From Ruminococcus sp. (GTDB lineage: Bacteria; Bacillota; Clostridia; Oscillospirales; Acutalibacteraceae), in contig JAFOED010000126.1 of assembly GCA_017380355.1 (NCBI GenBank), forward strand, positions 1 to 7,993: DNA of 7,993 bases. Direction: 5' to 3'. The notes beneath the pieces were generated by a model, which worked only from the letters and a program-made list of their open reading frames with translations, was not told the origin of the DNA and made no database searches. Positions 1-5,618 of this stretch are shown in pieces; position 1 is the stretch's first letter; the number at the start of each line of letters is the position of its first letter. The translations under genes and the position numbers were made by a program.

Positions 1-342
1 AAGTTCTGCGTTAAGAGCAGATTTCATCGAATTAAGCTGAGATATTGTGACAACATCTTCTTCAACAGCGATCTGTGAAATACTTTCCTTTTCACAGATA
101 TCATTAAGAGTATCGGAAAGTTTACTATAACATAAAACTATTATATCACTTGAAACTGTACGCTTTGCAGCTTCATAATATCTGAAATCTACAAGTAAGT
201 ACACGTTATTAGTTGTAACAAGAACTGCACCTGCTGATGATATAAATCCGCTAACATATCTCCTGTTTACAGCACTTGTAATAAGCAACGCTGTTTTATT
301 GTCAACTAAAAATCCTTTTATCAAACCGAACTCACTTAACAT
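1..342 (-). CDS. Xaa-Pro aminopeptidase (M24B family), N-terminal part, cut by window edge
   Basis: Only the first 114 codons are present and the frame is still open at base 1, so the gene continues outside the window. The visible part reads as the creatinase/prolidase N-terminal domain of aminopeptidase P-like metallopeptidases, which remove an N-terminal residue preceding proline. The recognisable segments are NRRYVSGF (residues 26-33), SSAG (35-38) and VDFRYYEAA (51-59), matching the usual NxRYLTGFTGSxG and DFRYxEQA pattern. The metal-binding catalytic M24 domain would lie downstream and cannot be checked. The ATG at 340-342 is preceded by GAGGTG at a suitable distance. There is no signal peptide, so a cytoplasmic enzyme is expected. 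It follows rpsU but is separated from it by a terminator, so it probably has its own promoter. In Firmicutes such a gene often precedes efp, which cannot be seen here. The family call is fairly sure; the exact substrate is not. Confidence 0.85.
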   Translation of the reverse strand, partial: MLSEFGLIKGFLVDNKTALLITSAVNRRYVSGFISSAGAVLVTTNNVYLLVDFRYYEAAKRTVSSDIIVLCYSKLSDTLNDICEKESISQIAVEEDVVTISQLNSMKSALNAEL

Positions 343-346
343 TAAG

Positions 347-352
347 CACCTC
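347..352 (-). promoter_or_regulatory. Ribosome binding site of the aminopeptidase gene
   Basis: On the minus strand GAGGTG lies four bases before the ATG at 342, or six bases counted from the GAGG core. It supports this ATG as the start. The 49 bases between it and the rpsU terminator (353-401) are AT-rich and must hold any dedicated promoter, but I could not pick out a convincing -35/-10 pair. They include a small perfect inverted repeat, GTTAT-4-ATAAC, at 379-392. Confidence 0.6.
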
Positions 353-401
353 GAACAATAAAAATAATTTCATCATCAGTTATCATAATAACAAAATTAA
401 C

Positions 402-433
402 AAAAAACGAGCAAGTTAAACACCTGCTCGTTT
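402..433 (-). terminator. Rho-independent terminator downstream of rpsU
   Basis: On the minus strand an 11-bp stem (one G-U pair) formed by 423-433 and 405-415 closes a 7-base loop (416-422). The 3' arm runs into six consecutive T residues (402-407), three of them paired at the stem base. It starts 8 bases after the rpsU stop codon at 441-443. The layout is that of a classical intrinsic terminator and separates rpsU from the aminopeptidase gene. On the plus strand the following T-tract is interrupted and weaker, and no plus-strand gene needs it. Confidence 0.88.
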
Positions 434-440
434 CTTTTGA

Positions 441-617
441 TTATTTGTATTTACGTTTGCGAGCAGCTTCAGACTTCTTCTTACGTTTTACAGAAGGCTT
501 CTCATAAGCTTCTCTTTTACGAACTTCAGCGATAACGCCAGCTCTTGCGCACTGCTTCTTAAATCTTCTTAAAGCGCTCTCAAGAGATTCGTTTTCTTTG
601 AGTCTTACTTCAGACAT
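441..617 (-). CDS. rpsU: 30S ribosomal protein bS21
   Basis: This 58-codon gene encodes the small, very basic ribosomal protein bS21, which sits near the 3' end of 16S rRNA on the 30S platform and assists translation initiation. The protein starts MSEVRLKENESLESALRRFK, followed by KQCARAGVIAEVRKREAYEKP (residues 21-41, with the family-typical ALRRFKK and RKREAYEKPS patterns) and ends in a Lys/Arg-rich tail from residue 44. Its length matches the usual 57-58 residues in Firmicutes. The ATG at 615-617 follows a strong GGGAGGG ribosome binding site with a 6-base spacer. The gene has its own consensus promoter (672-700) and a terminator right after the stop codon, so it forms a monocistronic unit, although read-through from leuS is possible. 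Identification is essentially certain. Confidence 0.97.
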   Translation of the reverse strand: MSEVRLKENESLESALRRFKKQCARAGVIAEVRKREAYEKPSVKRKKKSEAARKRKYK

Positions 618-623
618 GTATTT

Positions 624-630
624 CCCTCCC
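624..630 (-). promoter_or_regulatory. Strong ribosome binding site of rpsU
   Basis: GGGAGGG on the minus strand lies six bases before the rpsU ATG (615-617). It decides the start against two upstream ATGs (644-646 and 638-640), which are out of frame and have no Shine-Dalgarno sequence. Part of it could pair with upstream leader bases; see the leader hairpin entry. Confidence 0.8.
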
Positions 631-649
631 GTCCGCCATAAGGCATGGG
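628..649 (-). promoter_or_regulatory. Possible small hairpin in the rpsU leader touching the ribosome binding site
   Basis: In the rpsU leader RNA, GCC (642-644) can pair with GGC (635-637) around a UUAU loop (638-641). The flanking CCC (647-649) can then pair with GGG (628-630), the 5' half of the Shine-Dalgarno sequence, across a small internal loop. A competing CCAT/ATGG pairing (645-648 with 636-639) uses the same bases. The stems are short, so this may be chance. If real, it would limit ribosome access to rpsU. Confidence 0.25.
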
Positions 650-671
650 TAATTTGCGTAATGCTTCGCTA

Positions 672-700
672 ATTATACAATAATGTACCGAAAGTGTCAA
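672..700 (-). promoter_or_regulatory. Perfect consensus sigma-A (sigma-70) promoter for rpsU
   Basis: On the minus strand the -35 box TTGACA (695-700) and the -10 box TATAAT (672-677) both match the consensus at all six positions and are exactly 17 bp apart. Transcription should begin about 6-7 bases after the -10 box, near 665-666, giving a leader of roughly 48 bases before the rpsU ATG. Such a promoter predicts strong expression under the housekeeping sigma factor, as expected for a ribosomal protein. The region upstream of the -35 box is AT-rich and could act as an UP element. Confidence 0.93.
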
Positions 701-705
701 GTATG

Positions 706-724
706 TTCTACAATAAAAGTAGAA
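706..724. repeat. Short inverted repeat between leuS and the rpsU promoter
   Basis: TTCTAC (706-711) and GTAGAA (719-724) form a perfect 6-bp inverted repeat around a 7-base AT-rich centre. It lies 18 bases past the leuS stop codon (743-745) and 5 bases upstream of the rpsU -35 box. It may be a weak terminator hairpin for the leuS operon, but no T-tract follows it in either direction. It could instead be a protein-binding site just upstream of the promoter, or chance. I see no other terminator candidate between leuS and rpsU. Confidence 0.35.
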
Positions 725-742
725 ATTAGACAAAAATGTATG

Positions 743-3154
743 TTATGGCTTAACAACGATGTTGACAAGCTTGCCTTTAACGTAGATTTCTTTAACGATA
801 TTCATACCTGAGATTGCTTCCATAACCTTTTCATCAGCTTTAGCGAGCGAAATAGCTTCATCCTGCTGAGCATCAGCCGGGATAACAAGCTTTGCTTTAA
901 TCTTGCCGTTAACCTGTACTACGATTTCAACTGTATCATCTACACACTTGCTCTCGTCGTACTCAGGCCATTTAGCTTCAGCGAGAATGCCATCACCAAG
1001 GTTACATACATCCCAGATTTCCTCTGTTACATGCGGAGCAAACGGATTAATAAGAATAGCAAATACTGCAAGCTCTTTCTTTGTAATTGAACCAACGTTT
1101 GTGATAACATTGATGAGAGCCATAAGTGCTGCAATAGCTGTGTTAAACTTAATGTTTTCGATATCATCAGAAACTTTCTTGATAGTCTTATGGAACTCTT
1201 TCTCGAGTTCAGGTCTGATTTCATCAGAATTGATTACGATAGTCTGTAAATTATAGAAACGCTCGATGAATCTGCGACAACCTTTAATACTTGATGGGCT
1301 CCACGGAGCTGCTTTTTCAAAGTCACCGATAAACATCTCGTACATTCTAAGTGTATCAGCACCATATTCGTCTACAATCTCATCAGGGTTAACAACGTTA
1401 CCACGAGATTTACTCATCTTCTCGCCGTTTTCACCTAAAATCATACCGTGGCTTGTACGCTTTGAGTATGGTTCTTTTGTTGGAACAACACCGATATCGT
1501 ATAAGAACTTGTGCCAGAAACGGCTGTATAAAAGGTGGAGAGTTGTGTGCTCCATACCACCGTTGTACCAATCAACACAATTCCAGTAATCAAGAGCTTC
1601 CTTTGAAGCGAGTGATTCGTTGTTGTGTGGGTCCATATATCTTAAGTAATACCAAGAAGAACCAGCCCACTGTGGCATTGTGTCAGTTTCTCTGTAAGCC
1701 TTCTTACCACACTTAGGGCAAGTTGTCTCAACCCAATCTGTGATATTAGCAAGTGGTGACTCACCATTATCTGTAGGTTCATAAGACTCAACCATAGGAA
1801 GCTTAAGTGGTAATTCTGACTCAGGGATAGCTACATAACCACAATCGTCACACTTAACAATAGGGATAGGTTCGCCCCAGTATCTCTGACGAGAGAATAC
1901 CCAGTCACGTAATTTATAGTTAGTCTTCTTCTCACCTACACCATTTTCTGTAAGCCAGTCGATAATCTTAACTTTAGCTTCATCTACAGATAAGCCATCG
2001 AGCATACCTGAGTTAACCATAATACCTGTTGCGCAATCAGTAAACGCTTCTTCACAAACGTTACCACCTTTAACAACTTCGATGATAGGAAGATCAAATT
2101 TCTTTGCAAACTCCCAGTCACGAGTATCGTGTGCAGGTACAGCCATAATCGCACCTGTACCATAAGAAATAAGTACGTAGTCAGAAATAAAAATTGGAAT
2201 TTCTGTGTTATTTACAGGATTTATAGCTTTAACACCACAGAGTTTAACACCAGTCTTGTCTTTTGCGAGCTCTGTTCGCTCAAAGTCAGATTTTTTAGAA
2301 GCATCAACCTGATACTGTCTTACTTCATCGATATTCTCGATTTTATCTGCCCACTTTTCAATAACAGGATGCTCAGGTGAGATTACCATATATGTAGCAC
2401 CATAGAGTGTATCTGCTCTTGTTGTGTAAATAAGGAGCTCATCACCTAAAGTAGTCTTAAACTTAACTTCTGCACCGTAAGATCTGCCGATCCAGTTTTT
2501 CTGCTGAAGTTTAACACGCTCAGGGAAATCAACTAAATCGAGGTCATCGATAAGTCTGTCAGCGTACTCAGTAATCTTGAGCATCCACTGTGACTTAACC
2601 TTTCTTACAACCTCACTGCTACATCTCTCGCACACACCGTTAACAACCTCTTCGTTAGCGAGTACGCACTTACATGATGTACACCAGTTAACTGCCATTT
2701 CTTTCTTATAAGCAAGCCCTTTTTTGAAGAGCTGGAGGAAAATCCACTGTGTCCACTTATAATAGTCAGGGTCAGTAGTGTCGATTTCTCTGCTCCAGTC
2801 AAAAGAAATACCGAGTGACTGAATCTGCTTCTTAAATCTTGCGATATTGTTCTTGGTAACAATTTCAGGGTGAATATGGTTCTTGATAGCATAGTTTTCT
2901 GTAGGAAGACCGAAAGCATCCCAACCGATAGGATAAAGTACGTTGTATCCCTGTAATCTACGCTTTCTTGAAACAGTATCAAGAGCTGTATATGGACGTG
3001 GATGTCCTACGTGTAAGCCCTGTCCTGATGGATATGGGAACTCAATAAGTCCAAAAAACTTCGGCTTGTCAGAATTCTCCTCTGCATGGAAAACGCCCTT
3101 TTCTTCCCACACTTTTTGCCATTTTGGTTCAACAATTTTGTGTTCGTATCTCAA
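743..3154 (-). CDS. leuS: Leucyl-tRNA synthetase (LeuRS)
   Basis: LeuRS is a cytoplasmic class I aminoacyl-tRNA synthetase that charges tRNA-Leu with leucine using ATP. The 803-residue product has the full domain set. HVGH (residues 48-51, the HIGH motif) is followed by a zinc-knuckle region with Cys158, Cys161, Cys175 and Cys178. The CP1 editing domain shows TTRADTLYG (residues 244-252) and GTGAIMAVPAHDTRD (332-346), including the conserved editing aspartate 346. A second Cys pair set (435/438 and 479/482), KMSKS (579-583), the helical anticodon-binding domain and the small C-terminal domain (about 740-803) follow. The length fits the shorter LeuRS of Firmicutes. The start is a TTG at 3152-3154 behind AGGAGG; there is no in-frame ATG until deep inside the catalytic domain. 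It is the last gene of the operon, 32 bases after rsfS. No T-box leader fits in that gap. HPRPYTALD replaces the more common HPEGYTATD after the HIGH motif, which I take to be a lineage variant. Confidence 0.98.
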   Translation of the reverse strand: MRYEHKIVEPKWQKVWEEKGVFHAEENSDKPKFFGLIEFPYPSGQGLHVGHPRPYTALDTVSRKRRLQGYNVLYPIGWDAFGLPTENYAIKNHIHPEIVTKNNIARFKKQIQSLGISFDWSREIDTTDPDYYKWTQWIFLQLFKKGLAYKKEMAVNWCTSCKCVLANEEVVNGVCERCSSEVVRKVKSQWMLKITEYADRLIDDLDLVDFPERVKLQQKNWIGRSYGAEVKFKTTLGDELLIYTTRADTLYGATYMVISPEHPVIEKWADKIENIDEVRQYQVDASKKSDFERTELAKDKTGVKLCGVKAINPVNNTEIPIFISDYVLISYGTGAIMAVPAHDTRDWEFAKKFDLPIIEVVKGGNVCEEAFTDCATGIMVNSGMLDGLSVDEAKVKIIDWLTENGVGEKKTNYKLRDWVFSRQRYWGEPIPIVKCDDCGYVAIPESELPLKLPMVESYEPTDNGESPLANITDWVETTCPKCGKKAYRETDTMPQWAGSSWYYLRYMDPHNNESLASKEALDYWNCVDWYNGGMEHTTLHLLYSRFWHKFLYDIGVVPTKEPYSKRTSHGMILGENGEKMSKSRGNVVNPDEIVDEYGADTLRMYEMFIGDFEKAAPWSPSSIKGCRRFIERFYNLQTIVINSDEIRPELEKEFHKTIKKVSDDIENIKFNTAIAALMALINVITNVGSITKKELAVFAILINPFAPHVTEEIWDVCNLGDGILAEAKWPEYDESKCVDDTVEIVVQVNGKIKAKLVIPADAQQDEAISLAKADEKVMEAISGMNIVKEIYVKGKLVNIVVKP

Positions 3155-3161
3155 TGAAAAC

Positions 3162-3167
3162 CCTCCT
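3162..3167 (-). promoter_or_regulatory. Ribosome binding site that fixes the TTG start of leuS
   Basis: A full AGGAGG lies 7 bases upstream of the TTG at 3152-3154. Together with the LeuRS N-terminal pattern that begins immediately (MRYEHKIVEPKWQKVW), this supports TTG as the true start codon. Confidence 0.85.
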
Positions 3168-3186
3168 AAGGATTATAAACTACAAA

Positions 3187-3540
3187 TTAATCAACGATAT
3201 CAGATACATCGATATCCTTACCATCTTCCCACAAACGATCGAGATCATAGTACTCTCTTGCGTCATTTGAGAAAACGTGAACGATAATATCGATATAGTC
3301 AAGTAAGATCCATGAATTAGAGCGATATCCCTCTACATGGCTTACTGAAACGCCCATATTATCGAGCTGCTCTTCAACCTCGTCAGCTAACGCTTTAACG
3401 TGAGTTGAGCTGTTACCTGTAGCGATAACCATATAATCAGCGATAACCGAAACGTCAGAAATCTCGATAACCTTAATATCAAGACCTTTCTTTTCGCTCA
3501 GAATCTTGGCTGTTTCTTTTGCTTGTTCTAATGTTGTCAT
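3187..3540 (-). CDS. rsfS: Ribosomal silencing factor RsfS
   Basis: RsfS binds ribosomal protein uL14 on the 50S subunit and blocks subunit joining, which lowers translation in slow growth or starvation. The 117-residue product spans the whole small RsfS domain: TTLEQAKETAKILSEKKG at the N-terminus, then the core with DVSVIADYMVIATGNSSTHV, the segment HVEGYRSNSWILLDY and the C-terminal HVFSNDAREYYDLDRLW, all typical of the family. I chose the ATG at 3538-3540 because AGGTG (3547-3551) lies six bases upstream and the family usually begins close to this point. A GTG three codons earlier (3547-3549) would overlap the yqeK stop codon as GTGA, but it falls within the ribosome binding site. The gene follows yqeK by 5 bases and precedes leuS by 32, so it is co-transcribed with both. 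A lytR/cpsA/psr-type gene, found between yqeK and rsfS in some relatives, is absent here. Confidence 0.95.
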   Translation of the reverse strand: MTTLEQAKETAKILSEKKGLDIKVIEISDVSVIADYMVIATGNSSTHVKALADEVEEQLDNMGVSVSHVEGYRSNSWILLDYIDIIVHVFSNDAREYYDLDRLWEDGKDIDVSDIVD

Positions 3541-3545
3541 ATATT

Positions 3546-4109
3546 TCACCTGTTTAATAAAATTTCATTATAAGCTTCTATAGCGTCAAGACTCAAATAG
3601 CCCTGTCGCTCCAGTAATCTTTTTAATGTAAACTCGATACCGTACAGCATACCCTCTTCGAGTGATATTTCCGCTTTTTTCCTGATAACATCAACATCAG
3701 GATAATCACGCTCGGCGCTCGTAAAGTCTGCAAGAAATACGACTTTTTCAAGTTTTGACATACCAGCTCTACCGGTAGTATGATATCTGACTGCATTAAT
3801 AATGTCAGGGTCAGTAATACCAAGCTTTTTCTGTATATAAACGGAGCCAGAAATAGCATGCCATAGTTTATTAGTCTTTTTTTCGACATCGGTGAGAATT
3901 ATATCACCACTGTCTATAATTTGCAACTGCTTTTCAAAATCGACTTCTTTAGTTATGTCATGTAGTATACCCGCAAGAGCCGCTTTTTCAGGGTCAGCAC
4001 CGTACTTTTTAGCTAGACGCACAGCTTCAGCAGACACATTAACTGAGTGTGTGTATCGTCTATCCCCCATCATCACACGAATAATATCTTTGTAATTATC
4101 GATATTCAT
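3546..4109 (-). CDS. yqeK: YqeK family HD-domain hydrolase, probable symmetrical Ap4A hydrolase
   Basis: The 187-residue product is a compact HD-superfamily metal-dependent phosphohydrolase. The metal-binding residues are visible in order: His21 (YTHS), His50-Asp51 (AGILHDITKE), His84 (WHAISG), His110 (RYHTTGR) and Asp128 (FLADF). This matches the YqeK family, whose characterised members split diadenosine tetraphosphate (Ap4A) symmetrically into two ADP. The position directly after nadD is the family's normal context, and the two activities are fused in some mycoplasmas. The ATG at 4107-4109 is 4 bases past the nadD stop codon, behind a modest GGGTGA signal lying across that stop codon, so translation is probably coupled to nadD. 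The protein is likely cytoplasmic, with no signal peptide or membrane segment. The family assignment is firm; the substrate is inferred from the family. Confidence 0.93.
   Translation of the reverse strand: MNIDNYKDIIRVMMGDRRYTHSVNVSAEAVRLAKKYGADPEKAALAGILHDITKEVDFEKQLQIIDSGDIILTDVEKKTNKLWHAISGSVYIQKKLGITDPDIINAVRYHTTGRAGMSKLEKVVFLADFTSAERDYPDVDVIRKKAEISLEEGMLYGIEFTLKRLLERQGYLSLDAIEAYNEILLNR
3547..3551 (-). promoter_or_regulatory. Ribosome binding site of rsfS overlapping the yqeK stop codon
   Basis: AGGTG on the minus strand lies six bases before the ATG at 3538-3540 and shares bases with the yqeK TGA stop codon (3546-3548). It argues for ATG rather than the overlapping GTG (3547-3549) as the start of rsfS, and suggests coupling of rsfS translation to yqeK. 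Confidence 0.6.
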
Positions 4110-4113
4110 AACA

Positions 4114-4710
4114 TCACCCGTAAAGTTTGTTATTAAATATATATTTTATAACTTCATCGTTTAAATAAGCTGATATATTTTTATCTTCTTTTATCATATC
4201 ACGAATTTCAGTAGAAGACAAATCCTCAATATATTCTTCTGTGATATAAGCTTTACACGAATATTTATCATACGATTTCTTTATATCACACAAATACTCA
4301 TAGTCATAACCATCTCTCGGCGCAGTAAGTATCGTAACATTTTTGAAAATATACTCAAAATTATGCCATTTTTCAAGTGTTACGAACATATCAGCTCCCA
4401 TAATAAAGAAAAGCTCATCATTCTTAAACTGTTCTTTAAAACAAGCGATTGTATCACTAGAGTAGCTTAAACCCTCACGCTTAATCTCAACATCACTAAC
4501 TTCAAAATTATCAAAATCCTCGACTGCGATTTCACACATATTATAGCGATGAACAGGTGTCACGATCTGTGAGTTATCCTTAAGCGGTGTAGTATTTGTC
4601 GGAACAAAAATTACCTTATCAAGCCCAAGTTCATCAACAAATCTTTGTGCTAATTTCACATGGGCGTTGTGTATAGGATTAAAACTGCCACCGAAAATAG
4701 CAATTTTCAT
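4114..4710 (-). CDS. nadD: Nicotinate (nicotinamide) mononucleotide adenylyltransferase
   Basis: NadD joins nicotinate mononucleotide and ATP to make deamido-NAD, a late step of NAD synthesis in the cytoplasm. The 198-residue product starts with the nucleotidyltransferase phosphate-binding signature GGSFNPIHNAH (residues 7-17). It continues with the adenylyltransferase segments FVPTNTTPLK (35-44), SYSSDTI (82-88) and MGADMFVTLEKWH (104-116), and carries the second signature SSTEIR (165-170). Length and motif spacing are normal for the family. The ATG at 4708-4710 shares one base with the yhbY stop codon (TAATG) and lies 9 bases after AGGAG, so the two genes are translationally linked. yqeK follows after 4 bases. 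Confidence 0.97.
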   Translation of the reverse strand: MKIAIFGGSFNPIHNAHVKLAQRFVDELGLDKVIFVPTNTTPLKDNSQIVTPVHRYNMCEIAVEDFDNFEVSDVEIKREGLSYSSDTIACFKEQFKNDELFFIMGADMFVTLEKWHNFEYIFKNVTILTAPRDGYDYEYLCDIKKSYDKYSCKAYITEEYIEDLSSTEIRDMIKEDKNISAYLNDEVIKYIFNNKLYG

Positions 4711-5012
4711 TATTTTTTACTCCTAGGTAAAGTGATAACAGGTTCTTTTTCGTTTCTGCGATAAAGCACAAACTTTGTACCGATAACCTGAACTACATCA
4801 GCGTTGATTTCGTTAGCAATTGAGTCAGCAACCTCTCTTACAGAGAGCTCGCACGACTCAAGCACCTTACCTTTAATAAGTTCACGAGCAGTAATAGCAT
4901 CGTCAGCACTTTTAATAATCTGCTCAGACAATCCGCCTTTGCCAACCATAATGATAGTATCAATACTGTTAGCAAGGGATCTTAAATATGCACGTTGTTT
5001 ACTTGTAAGCAT
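4710..5012 (-). CDS. yhbY: YhbY-type CRM-domain RNA-binding protein
   Basis: The 100-residue product is almost entirely one CRM domain. It begins MLTSKQRAYLRSLAN, carries the GKGG loop (residues 24-27) and RELIKGKVLE (43-52), and continues with the second helix-strand unit VVQVIGTKFVLYRR (residues 73-86). YhbY-like proteins bind 23S rRNA precursors and are linked to 50S subunit assembly, so the role here is probably ribosome maturation. The ATG at 5010-5012 lies one base past the rdgB stop codon, and its GGAGG ribosome binding site (5018-5022) is embedded in the last glycine codons of rdgB. The stop codon overlaps the nadD start by one base. The family is clear, but the precise cellular role is known only in outline. 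Confidence 0.93.
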   Translation of the reverse strand: MLTSKQRAYLRSLANSIDTIIMVGKGGLSEQIIKSADDAITARELIKGKVLESCELSVREVADSIANEINADVVQVIGTKFVLYRRNEKEPVITLPRSKK

Positions 5013-5013
5013 A

Positions 5014-5616
5014 TTAACCTCCGTAATAATCTTCTAATTTATTCTTAAAATCTCTTAATGCATTTCCTCTGTGACTATACTTGTCCTTTTCTTCTGCTGT
5101 AAGCTGAGAAAAAGACTTGTCACTTACCATAAATATTGGGTCGTATCCAAAGCCGCCGTCGCCTACTGGCTCAAATCCGATTTCACCATCACATTTGCCA
5201 TCAGAGTATATAACATCACCGCTTTTCATTACGGCACAAATACAGCAAGAAAAATGAGCAGTTCTGTCATTTTGTGGTATATCTTTTAATTCATCGAGAA
5301 GCTTGTTGATTTTGTCGCTGTCAGTAGCACCCTCACCACCGTAGCGTGCGGAATAAACTCCCGGTCTACCATCTAAAGCATCAACACAAAGACCAGAATC
5401 ATCAGCAACAACACAGCAAGCACCGTTAAGCTTATCAAAAGTGGCTTTAGCTTTGATATAAGCATTTTCTTTGAATGTTGTTCCGTTTTCTTCAACATCG
5501 GATAAATCGATACCCGCTTCTTTTGCTGTGATAACATCAATACCAAGTGGTAAAAGAATTCGGTTTAATTCAACAAGTTTTTTCTCGTTATTTGTAGCTA
5601 CAACAAACTTTTTCAT
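5014..5616 (-). CDS. rdgB: XTP/dITP pyrophosphatase (RdgB/HAM1 family)
   Basis: This enzyme hydrolyses non-canonical purine nucleoside triphosphates (XTP, dITP, ITP) to monophosphates and pyrophosphate, keeping them out of DNA and RNA. The 200-residue product has the full motif series: ATNNEKK (residues 7-13), EENGTTFKENAYIKA (42-56), ADDSGL (71-76, catalytic aspartates), DGRPGVYSARYGG (82-94), DGGFGYDPIF (153-162) and SHRGNAL (181-187). Length is normal for bacteria. The ATG at 5614-5616 follows AAGGA (5623-5627), which lies in the last codons of ftsY. The ftsY stop codon is only 2 bases upstream, so coupling is likely. It sits between ftsY and yhbY in the same operon. The gene is also annotated as HAM1-like or non-canonical purine NTP pyrophosphatase. 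Confidence 0.97.
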   Translation of the reverse strand: MKKFVVATNNEKKLVELNRILLPLGIDVITAKEAGIDLSDVEENGTTFKENAYIKAKATFDKLNGACCVVADDSGLCVDALDGRPGVYSARYGGEGATDSDKINKLLDELKDIPQNDRTAHFSCCICAVMKSGDVIYSDGKCDGEIGFEPVGDGGFGYDPIFMVSDKSFSQLTAEEKDKYSHRGNALRDFKNKLEDYYGG

Positions 5617-5618
5617 AA

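Noticed and set aside
379..392. GTTAT-4-ATAAC inverted repeat before the aminopeptidase gene, considered as an operator
   Set aside because: It is a five-base arm in an AT-rich stretch, easily expected by chance, with no clear promoter boxes around it to give it meaning.
605..646. Upstream short reading frame (13 codons, ATG at 644-646) overlapping the rpsU start
   Set aside because: It has no Shine-Dalgarno sequence before its ATG and is out of frame with rpsU. The strong GGGAGGG belongs to the rpsU ATG.
903..1589. Plus-strand open frames of about 107-117 codons opposite leuS (for example 903-1256 and 1266-1589)
   Set aside because: They lie wholly antisense to a clearly conserved leuS, have no recognisable domain and show no convincing ribosome binding site. 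They are shadow frames.
2943..3287. Plus-strand frame across the leuS start and the rsfS end
   Set aside because: It is antisense to both conserved genes, its product resembles no family I know, and it has no supporting promoter or ribosome binding site.
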